A stretch of DNA of 64,000 nucleotides from Paracoccaceae bacterium (GCA_022448245.1 JAKVCO010000006.1:62001-126000), one strand, 5' to 3'. Counted from the stretch's first letter, positions 54,287 through 63,746 are shown. The notes: generated by a model not told the origin, from the sequence alone. Numbers and translations: made by a program.

Positions 54287-55825
54287 ATGATCCGGGCATT
54301 CGCAACTGTAGGGATCTGGACGATGCTCAGCCGCGTGCTGGGCTTCGTGCGCGATATCATGATCGCAGCATTCCTGGGTGCGGGCCCCGTGGCCGAGGCC
54401 TTTGTGATCGCCTTTTCGCTACCCAATATGTTTCGCCGCTTCTTTGCGGAGGGGGCGTTCAACATGGCGTTTGTCCCCCTCTTCTCGAAAAAGCTGGAGG
54501 CTGGCGAGGACGCAGAGGGGTTTGCCCGCGATGCGCTGACGGGACTGGGGCTCATCCTCATTGTCTTCACGACACTGGCGCTGTTCGCGATGCCGTGGCT
54601 CGTTCTCGCAATGGCCTCGGGCTTTGCAGGTGACGAGCGGTTCGAGCTCGCCACGCTCTATGGGCGCATCGCGTTCCCTTACATCCTCTTTATCTCGCTT
54701 GCGGCGCTGGCATCAGGCGCCTTGAACGCCGCCCGCCACTTTGTGGCGGCTGCCGCGGCACCTGTTGTGCTGAACATCCTCTTCATCGCGGCCTTGTTGG
54801 CGGCCAATGCCATGGAATGGGATGCAGGACTTACGCTCGCCTGGACGGTGCCCTTGGCGGGTATCGCGCAGCTCGCTCTCGTCTGGACGGCCGCCAAACG
54901 CGCGGGCTTCAATCTGACCCCACGGATGCCGCGCCTGACGCCTGACCTGAAAAGGCTCGCCATCATCGCCGCCCCCGCCGCGCTTGCGGGGGGGGTTGTG
55001 CAGGTCAACCTCCTCGTGGGGCGCCAAGTGGCGAGCTACTTCGAAGGCGCAGCAGCGTGGCTCTATTATGCTGACCGGCTCTATCAGCTGCCGCTCGGCG
55101 TTGTCGGCATTGCGATTGGGATCGTTCTCTTGCCTGACCTGTCGCGCAGGCTTCAGGCCAAGGATGAGGTCGGCGGGCAGAACGCCTTTTCCCGCGCGGG
55201 TGAGGTTTCGCTGGCGCTGACACTGCCTGCCGCCGTTGCGCTGGTGGTTATCCCCCTGCCGCTCGTCTCTGTGCTTTTTGAGCGTGGCGCGTTCACCAGC
55301 GATGATGTGGCCGCCACCGCTATGGCTGCTGCGATCTATGGTGCTGGCCTGCCGGCGTTCGTGCTGCAAAAGGTGCTGCAGCCGCTTTACTTCGCACGCG
55401 AAGACACCCGCAGCCCGTTCCGCTATGCGCTCGTCGCCATGGCGGTGAATGCAGTGATCGCCATCGGGCTTGCCCCGGTGGTTGGCTATATTTCTGCCGC
55501 GCTTGCGGCATCGATGGCTGGGTGGGCGATGGTCTGGCTCCTGTGGCGCGGGTCGCGACAGATGGGCGTTGAGGCCTCGCCCGATGCCCGTTTTTGGGAA
55601 AAGCTTCCCAAGATTGCCTTGGCCTCGGCGGCCATGGGCGTGGTGCTTTTGGCCGCGAGCTGGCTTTTGGGTGATCTTTTACAGGTGGCAGGTCTCAGAT
55701 ACGCTGCGCTTGCTGGTTTGATCATCATCGGCATGGGCAGCTACGCTATCGCCGCGCACCTCACCGGTGCCCTGTCACTGAGCGAGCTTCGCAGCCAGTT
55801 CAGACGCTCAGCGGCGGCGGAGTAG
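54287..55825 (+). CDS. murJ: Lipid II flippase
   Basis: A 512-residue polytopic MOP-superfamily protein with about 13-14 hydrophobic spans; N-terminus ATVGIWTMLSRVLGFVRDIM is the MurJ signature, followed by FSLPNMFRRFFAEGAFNMAFVP. It moves peptidoglycan precursor lipid II to the periplasm. It sits with lpoA and glnD in one direction and its end overlaps the convergent rhomboid-like gene by 18 bases. Confidence 0.95.
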   Translation: MIRAFATVGIWTMLSRVLGFVRDIMIAAFLGAGPVAEAFVIAFSLPNMFRRFFAEGAFNMAFVPLFSKKLEAGEDAEGFARDALTGLGLILIVFTTLALFAMPWLVLAMASGFAGDERFELATLYGRIAFPYILFISLAALASGALNAARHFVAAAAAPVVLNILFIAALLAANAMEWDAGLTLAWTVPLAGIAQLALVWTAAKRAGFNLTPRMPRLTPDLKRLAIIAAPAALAGGVVQVNLLVGRQVASYFEGAAAWLYYADRLYQLPLGVVGIAIGIVLLPDLSRRLQAKDEVGGQNAFSRAGEVSLALTLPAAVALVVIPLPLVSVLFERGAFTSDDVAATAMAAAIYGAGLPAFVLQKVLQPLYFAREDTRSPFRYALVAMAVNAVIAIGLAPVVGYISAALAASMAGWAMVWLLWRGSRQMGVEASPDARFWEKLPKIALASAAMGVVLLAASWLLGDLLQVAGLRYAALAGLIIIGMGSYAIAAHLTGALSLSELRSQFRRSAAAE

Positions 55826-56491
55826 CTCCACGATCCGGGCAATACCACCGGGGTTCATCGTGGCAGCGGCCAAAAATCCAACGAGAGCGCCCGCAAGGTC
55901 AGCTAACCAATAGGGCGGACCAGGGAAGATCACACCAAACGCCAGCTGTAGCGCAGCAAGCATACCTACAAGGCGGAAGGCCTGCAGGCGATTCTGATCT
56001 GCGCGGTCGAGCGTCGCAAACAAGATGTAGGTGTATCCTCCCAAAAGACCGTAGGCGCCCGGGAAGGACCCCACCAGCGGCGGCTGGTTCGGGAAGATCA
56101 CTCCATAGAGCAGTGCCGCGCCAACAGCGCTGACCACGAAGATGAAGAGCGCCCGTGCGCCTCCCGCGATATCGCCGATGAATTTGCCAAAGGCGAGGAT
56201 GAACACGCTCGAGAAGACAGCCGACAAGAAGCTTTGGTTGATGAACGCATAGGTGATGAAGCGTTTGAGCCCGTCCACGCTCCACGATCCCTCTTGGATC
56301 ATGAAGGCGAGGTAGCGCGGGATGAACGCATAGTCCTCAAAGGCGGCAAGGCGCCAGCCAATGCCAGCGGCACCACCAAGCACCCCGCGCGAGGCCAGCC
56401 AGAACACAATTTCGATCCCGATGATGATCGCCGTCAGCGCCAAAACCGCTGGTGGGATGGGATTGACGGCGGGGGGCTCTTGATAGGCCAT
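55808..56491 (-). CDS. Rhomboid-family membrane protein lacking catalytic residues
   Basis: A 227-residue six-span membrane protein with rhomboid layout. The catalytic GxSG of TM4 is GSFPG (141-145), with Phe143 at the Ser position, and the TM6 His of AHxxG is Asp198 (ADLAG). The L1/TM2 pattern HxxxxHxxxN is also missing ([13 protein letters not shown]). It is therefore predicted not to be a protease and may act like iRhom or derlin proteins by binding clients. AAGGA precedes ATG 56491. Confidence 0.75.
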   Translation of the reverse strand: MAYQEPPAVNPIPPAVLALTAIIIGIEIVFWLASRGVLGGAAGIGWRLAAFEDYAFIPRYLAFMIQEGSWSVDGLKRFITYAFINQSFLSAVFSSVFILAFGKFIGDIAGGARALFIFVVSAVGAALLYGVIFPNQPPLVGSFPGAYGLLGGYTYILFATLDRADQNRLQAFRLVGMLAALQLAFGVIFPGPPYWLADLAGALVGFLAAATMNPGGIARIVELLRRR

Positions 56492-56564
56492 GGCTCATTC
56501 CTTGACGTGCTCGTGGTGCAGCCTTAAGCGAAGCGACACTTTTCCACTAGCGGGAACCGTTCCC

Positions 56565-57578
56565 ATGGCCGAATTCACCAAACGCATCTTCTCCGGCGTC
56601 CAGCCTTCCGGCGGTCTGACGCTGGGCAATTACCTCGGGATGATCCGCCCCTCTGTGGGCCTTCAAAACTCGGGCGAGTTCGAAACCATCTACTGCATGG
56701 TGGACCTTCACGCTATCACCACCTGGCAGGACCCAGAGGCCCTGCGCCGTCAGACCCGCGAAGTTGCGGCTGGCTTTATCGCGTCGGGCATTGACCCTGC
56801 GAAGTCGATCCTCTTCAACCAGAGCCAGGCACCCGAACACGCGCAGTTGGCCTGGGTCTTCAACTGCGTCGCCCGCATGGGCTGGATGCAGCGCATGACC
56901 CAGTTCAAAGATAAGGCGGGAAAGAACGCGCAGAACGCGTCGCTGGGCCTCTTTGCCTATCCCGCGCTGATGGCCGCCGACATTCTGATCTATCACGCCA
57001 CGCACGTGCCCGTGGGCGACGACCAAAAGCAGCACCTTGAATTGACGCGCGACATCGCGATCAAGTTCAACCACGACTTCGGGCAGGAGTTCTTCCCGGT
57101 GACCGAACCGATCATCGGCAAAGCCGAGGCGCGGATCATGTCGCTGCGTGATGGCTCCAAGAAGATGTCGAAGAGCGATCCGTCCGACATGTCTCGCCTG
57201 AACCTGACGGACACCCCCGACGACATGGCCAAGAAGTTTCGCAAGGCCAAGACCGATCCCGAACCGCTCCCCGAGAGCGTGGACGGCCTCGAAGACCGGC
57301 CTGAGGCGCGTAACCTCGTAAACATCTATGCTGCCCTCTCCGGCCAGACGCAGGAGCAGGTCATCGCGGAGTTTGCGGGCAAGCAGTTTGGTGAGTTCAA
57401 GCCAGCGCTCGCTGACTTGGCTGTGGCGCAGATGGGCCCGATCGGCGAAGAGATGTCGCGTCTCATGGACGACCCAGCGGAGATCGACCGCCAGCTTCGT
57501 GCAGGTGCCGAGCGTGCGCGTGAAATCGCGGCGCCGATCCTCGCGAAGACCTACGAGATCGTGGGGATGATCGCCTAG
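56565..57578 (+). CDS. trpS: Tryptophanyl-tRNA synthetase
   Basis: A 337-residue class I aminoacyl-tRNA synthetase charging tRNA-Trp. Seen: [12 protein letters not shown] (HIGH-type loop, about 12-23), [18 protein letters not shown] and the KMSKS loop [10 protein letters not shown] (about 199-208). The frame is open to 56490, but the family start is [11 protein letters not shown] at 56565. GGGAACCGTTCCC, a palindrome, lies directly before the ATG. Confidence 0.97.
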   Translation: MAEFTKRIFSGVQPSGGLTLGNYLGMIRPSVGLQNSGEFETIYCMVDLHAITTWQDPEALRRQTREVAAGFIASGIDPAKSILFNQSQAPEHAQLAWVFNCVARMGWMQRMTQFKDKAGKNAQNASLGLFAYPALMAADILIYHATHVPVGDDQKQHLELTRDIAIKFNHDFGQEFFPVTEPIIGKAEARIMSLRDGSKKMSKSDPSDMSRLNLTDTPDDMAKKFRKAKTDPEPLPESVDGLEDRPEARNLVNIYAALSGQTQEQVIAEFAGKQFGEFKPALADLAVAQMGPIGEEMSRLMDDPAEIDRQLRAGAERAREIAAPILAKTYEIVGMIA

Positions 57579-57671
57579 GCACACCTCCGCACCTGCGCAC
57601 CAATATCTGCCGTTCTGCATAGTTGCGCGCGATTATGCGCACACATAGGTCATGGGCTGAAAGGAACGTCC

Positions 57672-58172
57672 ATGACCTACTCTGCCCCTGCCGGCACCCG
57701 CGTCGGCCATATTCACCTGAAAGTCTCTGACCTCGACCGCTCCATCGCCTTCTACACGGACGTGCTGGGGTTCGAGCTTCAACAACGCTACGGCTCGCAA
57801 GCGGCCTTCCTGTCTGCGGGCGGCTACCACCACCATATCGGGCTTAACACTTGGGAAAGCCGCGGCGGTGCCCCGGCCCCCAAAGGGCACCCGGGCCTCT
57901 TCCACGTCGCGTTCGTTTACCCAACGCCTGCAGATCTCGGGCGCGCGGTGGGTAGCGTACTAGACGCCGGCGTCTCCCTCACCGGTGCGGCTGACCACGG
58001 CGTCAGCCAAGCCATCTATCTCGACGATCCGGACGGCAACGGGATCGAACTTTACTGGGATCGCCCCGAAGCGGACTGGCCGCGCGACAGCGCTGGCACC
58101 TTGGCGATGGTCAACAGCCGCCTCGACGTCGCCGCCCTCGTGCGCCTCGGCGCGGAGACCCAAGCTGCCTAA
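57672..58172 (+). CDS. VOC family (glyoxalase/dioxygenase-like) protein
   Basis: A 166-residue vicinal-oxygen-chelate protein: VGHIHLKVSDLDRSIAFYTDVLGFE (13-37) is the first beta-alpha-beta unit with a metal-ligand His, and the second metal region is IYLDDPDGNGIELYWDRP. Such proteins include extradiol dioxygenases, glyoxalase I and resistance proteins; which one is not visible. AAGGAACGTCC precedes ATG 57672. Confidence 0.88.
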   Translation: MTYSAPAGTRVGHIHLKVSDLDRSIAFYTDVLGFELQQRYGSQAAFLSAGGYHHHIGLNTWESRGGAPAPKGHPGLFHVAFVYPTPADLGRAVGSVLDAGVSLTGAADHGVSQAIYLDDPDGNGIELYWDRPEADWPRDSAGTLAMVNSRLDVAALVRLGAETQAA

Positions 58173-58251
58173 ATGAACGCAGACCCGCGCGGCGCTTTCG
58201 CTTGCGTCGCGCGGTTTGCACGGCCATTCTACACGCCGGGAGGACGCCTCG

Positions 58252-58707
58252 ATGCGCAAGTTTCTCGTTGTGCTGGATGACAGCCGCGAATGTCTGAATG
58301 CCATGCGCTTTGCCGCCATGCGCGCTGCTCACACGGGCGGCGGCGTGGAAGTGCTGGCCATCATTCCGCCGGAAGAGTTCAACCACTGGATCGGCGTGGG
58401 CAACATCATGCGCGAAGAAGCGCGTGAACGGATCGAGGCGCATTTCGAGGTCTTCGCCAAGTGGATGCGCGACAAGCAGGGTGTCGACCCTGAGCTTGTC
58501 ATTCGCGAAGGTGAGCCTATACCCGAGATCATCGCCCAAGTGAAAGACGACGGCGAAATCGGCGTCCTCGTGTTGGGCGCGGGCACCGACAAAGGCGGCC
58601 CCGGTCCGCTGGTCACCCAGCTCTCGCGCACGTCCGGTTCCCTTGAGGTTCCCATAACAATCGTGCCCGGGGACCTCTCGATCGAGCGACTTGAGGCCAT
58701 CACCTAG
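58252..58707 (+). CDS. Universal stress protein family
   Basis: A 151-residue UspA-fold protein: FLVVLDDSRECLNAMRFAAM at the N-terminus and a C-terminal ATP-binding type loop GVLVLGAGTDKGGPGPLVTQL where the family has GxxGxxxxxxGS. GGGAGGACGCCTCG before ATG 58252 sets the start against a longer frame from 58216. Function in stress is inferred from the family. Monocistronic between the VOC gene and luxI. Confidence 0.87.
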   Translation: MRKFLVVLDDSRECLNAMRFAAMRAAHTGGGVEVLAIIPPEEFNHWIGVGNIMREEARERIEAHFEVFAKWMRDKQGVDPELVIREGEPIPEIIAQVKDDGEIGVLVLGAGTDKGGPGPLVTQLSRTSGSLEVPITIVPGDLSIERLEAIT

Positions 58708-58852
58708 GCCTCAAACGGCCTCTGAGCCCCTAGTTTGCAGTGAAATTAACGTCCTGTCGCGCGACGAATTGACGAGTTTTGATGTTATATCAGATTCTTT
58801 TCCTGCGCACCGCCTGAATCCTTAACAGGACTTAACCCCCAACGTCCGCCTT

Positions 58853-58871
58853 GGTTAGCGGGATGCTAACC
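58853..58871. promoter_or_regulatory. Inverted repeat upstream of luxI
   Basis: GGTTAGC-N5-GCTAACC is a perfect 7+7 inverted repeat ending 45 bases before the luxI start codon. Size and position fit a LuxR-type lux box or another dimeric regulator site; its sequence does not match the V. fischeri consensus closely. The wider 209-base gap also holds GTCGCGCGAC (58756-58765) and an AT-rich stretch at 58766-58800. Confidence 0.42.
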
Positions 58872-58916
58872 ATTCGAAACTACCCCTTTTTAGCGAGGAC
58901 GAAAGGAGGACGGCTC

Positions 58917-59552
58917 ATGATCCGCTTCATCTATGGTGACCAGCTTAACGCATTCCCGAAGCTCAAGCGCACGATGCACGAGGATCGTGCATGGCAATTC
59001 AAGGAGCGTCTCGGATGGGACGTGACCGTGGACGACAACGGGTGGGAAATCGATGAATACGACGCGCTGAACCCTCTCTATGTGATCTGGGAAGAGCCCG
59101 ATGGCAGTCACGGCGGCTCCATGCGTCTGCTGCCCACGACAGGCCAGACGATGGTCAACGATCACTTCGTGCATCTGACGGACGGCGTGAAAATCCAGTC
59201 GCCGCAAGTCTGGGAATGCACCCGTTTTTGCCTGTCGAAGGATGCAGCGCCCACGACGGCGGCGGCCCTGATGCTCGCAGGCGGTGAAATTCTGCAAGGT
59301 TTCGGCTTGATGTCTTATGTGGGCGTCTTCGATGCCCGCATGGTGCGCATCTATTCCCGCATCGGCTCCTCGCCTGAGGTTCTGGGCTCGGAAGGTCTGG
59401 GGCGGGAGAAAATCTCCGTGGGGCTTTGGCACTTCGACAAGGAGTCGCAGGCCCGTGTCGCCCGCCAGGCAGGCATCTCACCCACCATCACACGCCATTG
59501 GTTTGACCGCGCTTTTGGTCACGCCTTCGCGCGCAGCACGGTTGCTGCGTAA
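58917..59552 (+). CDS. luxI: LuxI-type N-acyl-homoserine lactone synthase
   Basis: A 211-residue autoinducer synthase making an acyl-homoserine lactone from SAM and an acyl donor. All the residues conserved in the family are found at their usual numbers: Arg24, Phe28, Trp34, Asp46, Asp49, Arg70, Glu100 and Arg103. AAAGGAGGACGGCTC before ATG 58917 is a strong ribosome site; an in-frame ATG at 58863 lies inside the inverted repeat region. No luxR gene is within the window, so it looks like an orphan synthase here. Confidence 0.93.
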   Translation: MIRFIYGDQLNAFPKLKRTMHEDRAWQFKERLGWDVTVDDNGWEIDEYDALNPLYVIWEEPDGSHGGSMRLLPTTGQTMVNDHFVHLTDGVKIQSPQVWECTRFCLSKDAAPTTAAALMLAGGEILQGFGLMSYVGVFDARMVRIYSRIGSSPEVLGSEGLGREKISVGLWHFDKESQARVARQAGISPTITRHWFDRAFGHAFARSTVAA

Positions 59553-59635
59553 GTTACGAGTGGTTTGGCCGTTTGGGCCACCAGCCGCGGGCATAAGCGC
59601 TGGCAGCTGACGAGAGGCGCGCCTATGGTCCGGCC

Positions 59636-61156
59636 ATGGGCGCCCTTCAACTATCCTCCGATCAGGCCGAAGCGCATGATGTGATCTCGGCAGCGCTGAG
59701 CGAGGCTGGCGTCAGCATTGATGATGGCAACGTTCTGCCACCCCGCACGGGCAAAGATCAGGTGCTTGCGGTCATCGGCAAGGCGGGCTCTGGCAAGACG
59801 CTGCTCCTCGCGGAACTCTACAAGGCGCTGAAAGAGGCAGGCGTCGAGGTCGTCAGCGGCGACTACGAGGGCCGCAAACGGAAGGACCGCCGGACGCTGG
59901 CGATCCTGGCGCCAACGAACAAGGCGGCTTCGGTGCTGCGCATGCGCGGCGTGCCCGCCACCACGATCCACCGCATCCTCTACACGCCCGTCTACGACCC
60001 CGAATACGAACGCATCGCCGAATGGCTCGCAGGCAACGGCGAAAAGCCCGAGATCGAGGGCATGACCGAAGAGGCACTGGAGCGGGCGCGGAATTTCTAC
60101 GACACCAATGCTTCCATGCCGGGCGCACTGGCCGCGGCGGGACTTCGCGGATCGGATTTCATCACCGGCTGGAAGCGGCGCGAAGACCCGCTGGATATCG
60201 GGTTCATCGACGAATCCTCCATGCTCGACCAAAAGCAATTTGAAGATTTGCAGGAGATATTTCCAACGCTCCTCCTCTTCGGCGACCCCGCACAGCTGGC
60301 ACCTGTGAACCAATCAGGTTCCATGGTCTTTGACGCCCTGCCCGCCCCGCGCAAGCTGACCCTCGGGCGCGTTCACCGGCAGGCCGAAGACAACCCGATC
60401 CTTGATCTGGCCCATGCGCTGGGGGACCCGGCGCTGGAATTCCACGAGTTCGAACAGATGGTCTCGGAGGCCGCCGCGCGCGATGACCGCGTGATCTTTG
60501 CCCAGCGCGTTGAAGCGGACATGATGGCGCGCTCGCCCGTCCTAGTTTGGCGCAACCAGACCCGCATCCGCCTGATCCAGGCCTTCCGCGCGGCCTACGG
60601 CGCGCCCGAAGATGATCTGCTCACCGGAGAGCCCCTCATCTGCGATGGAATCGAGCTTCCGATGAAGCACCGCAAGAAGCGGCTGGACCTTGAGGCGCGC
60701 GGCCTCATCAAGGGTGCACAGGTGGTTTATATGGGCCCCGGCCGACGGCCCGGCTTTTCGCGCCTGCACGTGATGGGCGCCGAAGATCCGCAGGTAAACG
60801 CGGCCTCTATCGTCAAAATCGAAAAGCCCGACGAGGAAGAACCCTTCATTCCATTCGCCGCCAAGATGGGCGCCACTTTCCTGCACGGCGCGGCTGTCAC
60901 CATCCACAAGGCGCAAGGCTCCCAATGGGAGAACGTGCAGGTCTTTGCGCCCGACATCTTTGTCGCCGCCCGCATGGGGCGCATGGAGGCGGGCACGCAG
61001 CTTTGGAAGCGGCTGGCCTACGTGGCCATCACCCGCGCGTCCGAGCGGCTTTACTGGGTCGTGCGCAACAGGCTGGCGAAACCGTCTGGCGACCTGCAGA
61101 CCGACGATCTCACCCCGGAGAACGTGCCACTGGAACTGACGGAGGATCAGGCGTGA
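59636..61156 (+). CDS. RecD-like ATP-dependent DNA helicase
   Basis: A 506-residue superfamily 1 helicase. Seen: Walker A IGKAGSGKTLLL (about 47-58), APTNKAASVLRMRG (motif Ia), Walker B IGFIDESSMLD, GDPAQLAPV (motif III), and the C-terminal VTIHKAQGSQWENV and YVAITRASERLYWV of the UvrD_C_2 type. It lacks the long N-terminal HhH part of RecD2, so it resembles phage Dda/short RecD-like helicases. GTGA overlap with the SDR gene. Confidence 0.9.
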   Translation: MGALQLSSDQAEAHDVISAALSEAGVSIDDGNVLPPRTGKDQVLAVIGKAGSGKTLLLAELYKALKEAGVEVVSGDYEGRKRKDRRTLAILAPTNKAASVLRMRGVPATTIHRILYTPVYDPEYERIAEWLAGNGEKPEIEGMTEEALERARNFYDTNASMPGALAAAGLRGSDFITGWKRREDPLDIGFIDESSMLDQKQFEDLQEIFPTLLLFGDPAQLAPVNQSGSMVFDALPAPRKLTLGRVHRQAEDNPILDLAHALGDPALEFHEFEQMVSEAAARDDRVIFAQRVEADMMARSPVLVWRNQTRIRLIQAFRAAYGAPEDDLLTGEPLICDGIELPMKHRKKRLDLEARGLIKGAQVVYMGPGRRPGFSRLHVMGAEDPQVNAASIVKIEKPDEEEPFIPFAAKMGATFLHGAAVTIHKAQGSQWENVQVFAPDIFVAARMGRMEAGTQLWKRLAYVAITRASERLYWVVRNRLAKPSGDLQTDDLTPENVPLELTEDQA

Positions 61157-61878
61157 AAACCATTCTCATCACCGGCGCGAGCCAAGGCATCGGCGCCGCC
61201 ACGGCAGAGGCTTTCTGGGACGCAGGCTGGCACGTGGGCCTCCTCGCTCGCTCCGCAGACAAGCTTGAGGCGCTCGCAGAAGGGCGCCCGGCTACGATCC
61301 TGCCTGCAGATGTCAGCGATGAAGCTGCCGTCGACGCAGCTTTCGCCGCCTTTGCCGAAGAGGCGGGCCGCCTCGATGTGCTCTTCAACAACGCGGGCAT
61401 GTTCGGGCCTCAGGCCCCGGTCGACCAGATCGACTATGCCGCCTGGCGCGAGGTCGTGGATGTGAACCTGAACGGCATGTTCCTGAGCGCGCGCGCCGCC
61501 TTCCGTCAGATGCGCGCGCAAAGCCCTCGGGGCGGTCGCATCATCAATAACGGGTCGATCTCGGCCCACTCCCCGCGGGAAGGATCAGTGGCCTACACCA
61601 GCACGAAACACGCGGTCACAGGCCTCACCAAAACGCTGAGCCTCGATGGACGCGAGCATGGCATCGCCTGTGGTCAAATTGACATCGGGAACGCACGGAC
61701 GTCGCTGGTTGAGAGCCTCGATGCACGTCGCGAGGCGGAGGGGCTACCAAAGCTGCCATCGATGGATGTGGGCGACGCTGCCCGCGCGGTGCTCCACATG
61801 GCCGAGCTGCCGCCTGAGGCTAACGTTCAGTTCATGACAGTAATGGCGACAAAGATGCCCTACATCGGGCGCGGCTAG
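61153..61878 (+). CDS. Short-chain dehydrogenase/reductase
   Basis: A 241-residue NAD(P)-dependent SDR. Seen: ILITGASQGIGAATAEAF (4-21), LFNNAGMFGP, the catalytic Ser region NNGSISAHSPREGSVAY and YTSTKHAV with Tyr and Lys. GTG 61153 with GGAGGATCAGGC in front overlaps the helicase stop (GTGA); the longer frame from 60925 is a shadow in the helicase gene. Its stop shares CTAG with the convergent TIGR02186 gene. Substrate unknown. Confidence 0.9.
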   Translation: MKTILITGASQGIGAATAEAFWDAGWHVGLLARSADKLEALAEGRPATILPADVSDEAAVDAAFAAFAEEAGRLDVLFNNAGMFGPQAPVDQIDYAAWREVVDVNLNGMFLSARAAFRQMRAQSPRGGRIINNGSISAHSPREGSVAYTSTKHAVTGLTKTLSLDGREHGIACGQIDIGNARTSLVESLDARREAEGLPKLPSMDVGDAARAVLHMAELPPEANVQFMTVMATKMPYIGRG

Positions 61879-62633
61879 CGGCGCAGCATCACCGTAAAGG
61901 CCGCCGAGGCCAGCCAGCCCGCAGCGATTGCGATCGCCAGCGACATCAGGCCGTAAACGAGCGGCTGGTTGTGCGCGAGGCTGAAAAGAAAACGCTCAAG
62001 CCCCACCTTCTGCACGTCGATCGAGGTGGCGAACTTGTTCACCACTTCCCCGTTCCGGACGAGGTACATCGTGGTGTCGTAGTCGCCTTCGGTCAGGTTC
62101 GCCGGAAGCTCCACCGTCGCGCGGAAGAGCGTCTCATCAATGATGCCCACGCTATTGTCACGACGTTGGTAGGCGCCTTCCTCCTCGCGGATGCGGATGA
62201 GGGCGTCGACAAAGTTCTCGGTGCCTTCGGTTGCGCCGACGTCGACGGCGCGGATCAGCTGAGGGGTGGTGATCCGGTGGCGCAGGTCCTCGGTCGCGCT
62301 GATGATCTCATCGAGGTTGCCGGTAGACAGCATCGCATAAAAGCTGGGCGCGCTATCGAGCTCCGCCTGATCGGTGTTCACCCAAATGCCTGCTACACGA
62401 TCTTTCTTGCGCACGGTAATCGGCGACGGGGGCCCCGCCACGGTGATGATCACGTCGAGCGGTTCGTCAATGCGCGGGCCTTCGCGGCGCACGGCCCCGA
62501 AGATCAGGATCTCAGACCCGTTAAAGTTCGTGGTGATCGACACGTGCCGCTGCGAAAGATCGGCGACGATCGTCTCCTCACCATTCGCCAAGCCGGGAAA
62601 GAGAAGCAGGATCAGGAGGAGGAAACGTCTCAA
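61875..62633 (-). CDS. TIGR02186 family membrane-anchored periplasmic protein
   Basis: A 252-residue protein with a signal peptide (LLLILLLFPGLANG), a beta-rich periplasmic part (HVSITTNFNGSEILIFGAVRREG is typical of TIGR02186) and one C-terminal membrane span (LVYGLMSLAIAIAAGWLASAAF). The family is alphaproteobacterial and nearly always lies beside a TauE/SafE exporter, as here; it is probably a partner or sensor of that transporter. ATGA overlap with the exporter gene. Confidence 0.87.
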   Translation of the reverse strand: MRRFLLLILLLFPGLANGEETIVADLSQRHVSITTNFNGSEILIFGAVRREGPRIDEPLDVIITVAGPPSPITVRKKDRVAGIWVNTDQAELDSAPSFYAMLSTGNLDEIISATEDLRHRITTPQLIRAVDVGATEGTENFVDALIRIREEEGAYQRRDNSVGIIDETLFRATVELPANLTEGDYDTTMYLVRNGEVVNKFATSIDVQKVGLERFLFSLAHNQPLVYGLMSLAIAIAAGWLASAAFTVMLRR

Positions 62634-63547
62634 TGACCGCCCTCCGCCGCGAGGGAGTAAAGCTCCGACGGCATGATCAGAAGATCACAAGCCAGTTTCC
62701 CGCAGACCAGCAGAACCATACCCGCCAGCAGGATGCGCAGCTGCTCGGCCTTCATACGGGCACCGATGATCGTGCCGAACTGGGCGCCGATCACGCCGCC
62801 TACGAGCAGGAGAACCGCCAAGACCACATCCACGGTAAAGTTCGTTGTGGCGTGAAGCAGAGTCGTGAAACCCGTCACGAAAATGATCTGGAAGAGCGAG
62901 GTGCCAACAACCACCTTCGTCGGCATCCCAAGAAGATAGATCATCGCGGGCACCATGATGAAGCCACCACCAACACCCATGATCGCAGCAAGGATACCAA
63001 CGACGAGGCCCACGAGGATCGGCGGGATCACCGAGATATAAAGCCCCGACACCCGGAAGCGCATTTTGAACGGCAACGCGTGGACAAGCCCGTGCTTCTT
63101 TCGAGTAGGCCGTGCAACAGGCTGTTTGGAGCGGCGTATGGCGTTGAGGCTCTCGACGAACATCAAGGAGCCCACGACGCCGAGGAAGACGACGTAGCAA
63201 AGGCGCACCAGCAGATCGACCTGCCCAAGCGCCTTTAGGTAGTTGAAGATTACCACACCAAGGGCTGCGCCCACGAGGCCCCCTATCAGGAGGACACATC
63301 CCATCCTGAGATCGACGGACTTCCTTTTGAGATGCGCAAGCACGCCAGAAAAGGACGATGCCACGATCTGGTTAGCCTCTGTCGCGACAGCGACTGCAGG
63401 TGGGATGCCGATGAAGAAAAGTAGCGGCGTCATGAGGAAACCGCCGCCCACGCCGAACATGCCGCTAAGCACTCCCACCATTCCGCCAAGCCCTAGAAGG
63501 AGGAAGGCGTTTACCGACACCTCGGCGATGGGGAGGTAGATTTGCAT
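62630..63547 (-). CDS. TauE/SafE family anion exporter
   Basis: A 305-residue permease with about eight membrane spans and the two repeats of the family, each opening GxxxGxLSGxFGVGGGFLMTPLL-like (first: GMFGVGGGFLMTPLL; second: AIMGVGGGFIMVPAM). Members export sulfite, sulfoacetate or related organosulfur anions. ATG 63547 (MQIYLPIAE) is chosen over the in-frame 63643 because the extra residues are polar and unlike family N-termini. Co-translated with the TIGR02186 gene. Confidence 0.9.
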   Translation of the reverse strand: MQIYLPIAEVSVNAFLLLGLGGMVGVLSGMFGVGGGFLMTPLLFFIGIPPAVAVATEANQIVASSFSGVLAHLKRKSVDLRMGCVLLIGGLVGAALGVVIFNYLKALGQVDLLVRLCYVVFLGVVGSLMFVESLNAIRRSKQPVARPTRKKHGLVHALPFKMRFRVSGLYISVIPPILVGLVVGILAAIMGVGGGFIMVPAMIYLLGMPTKVVVGTSLFQIIFVTGFTTLLHATTNFTVDVVLAVLLLVGGVIGAQFGTIIGARMKAEQLRILLAGMVLLVCGKLACDLLIMPSELYSLAAEGGH

Positions 63548-63689
63548 GACGTGCTTTCGGGCTGCGGCATCTGATGCCTGCCCTGCGCTTACAAAATGCC
63601 GCAGAAGAAGGGTAGCCCCCTCATCGCTCAAAAATTGCGACAAATCGGAACGTTTCGGCTCACTTTTGTGAGATTCGGTAGGAAAATGG

Positions 63690-63703
63690 CCGCCCGCGGG
63701 CGG
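63690..63703. terminator. GC-rich 14-bp palindrome between the permease end and tauE
   Basis: CCGCCCGCGGGCGG is a perfect palindrome flanked by GGTTTTCT on the plus strand and CCATTTTCC on the minus strand. It lies 43 bases after the stop of the permease gene at the right edge and may end its transcript before the tauE promoter. The 199 bases between the two genes hold no other structure I can name. Confidence 0.35.
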
Positions 63704-63746
63704 GTTTTCTCGGAATTCGACTCAGGTGACGCTGACGCGTGTGCGA

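Noticed and set aside
58779-58793. FNR-type site upstream of luxI
   Set aside because: TTGAT and ATCAG are separated by five bases, not four, and the right arm is imperfect.
60925-61152. 76-codon N-terminal extension of the SDR protein
   Set aside because: It overlaps the helicase in another frame; the GTG at 61153 has a good ribosome site and starts exactly at the SDR nucleotide-binding strand.
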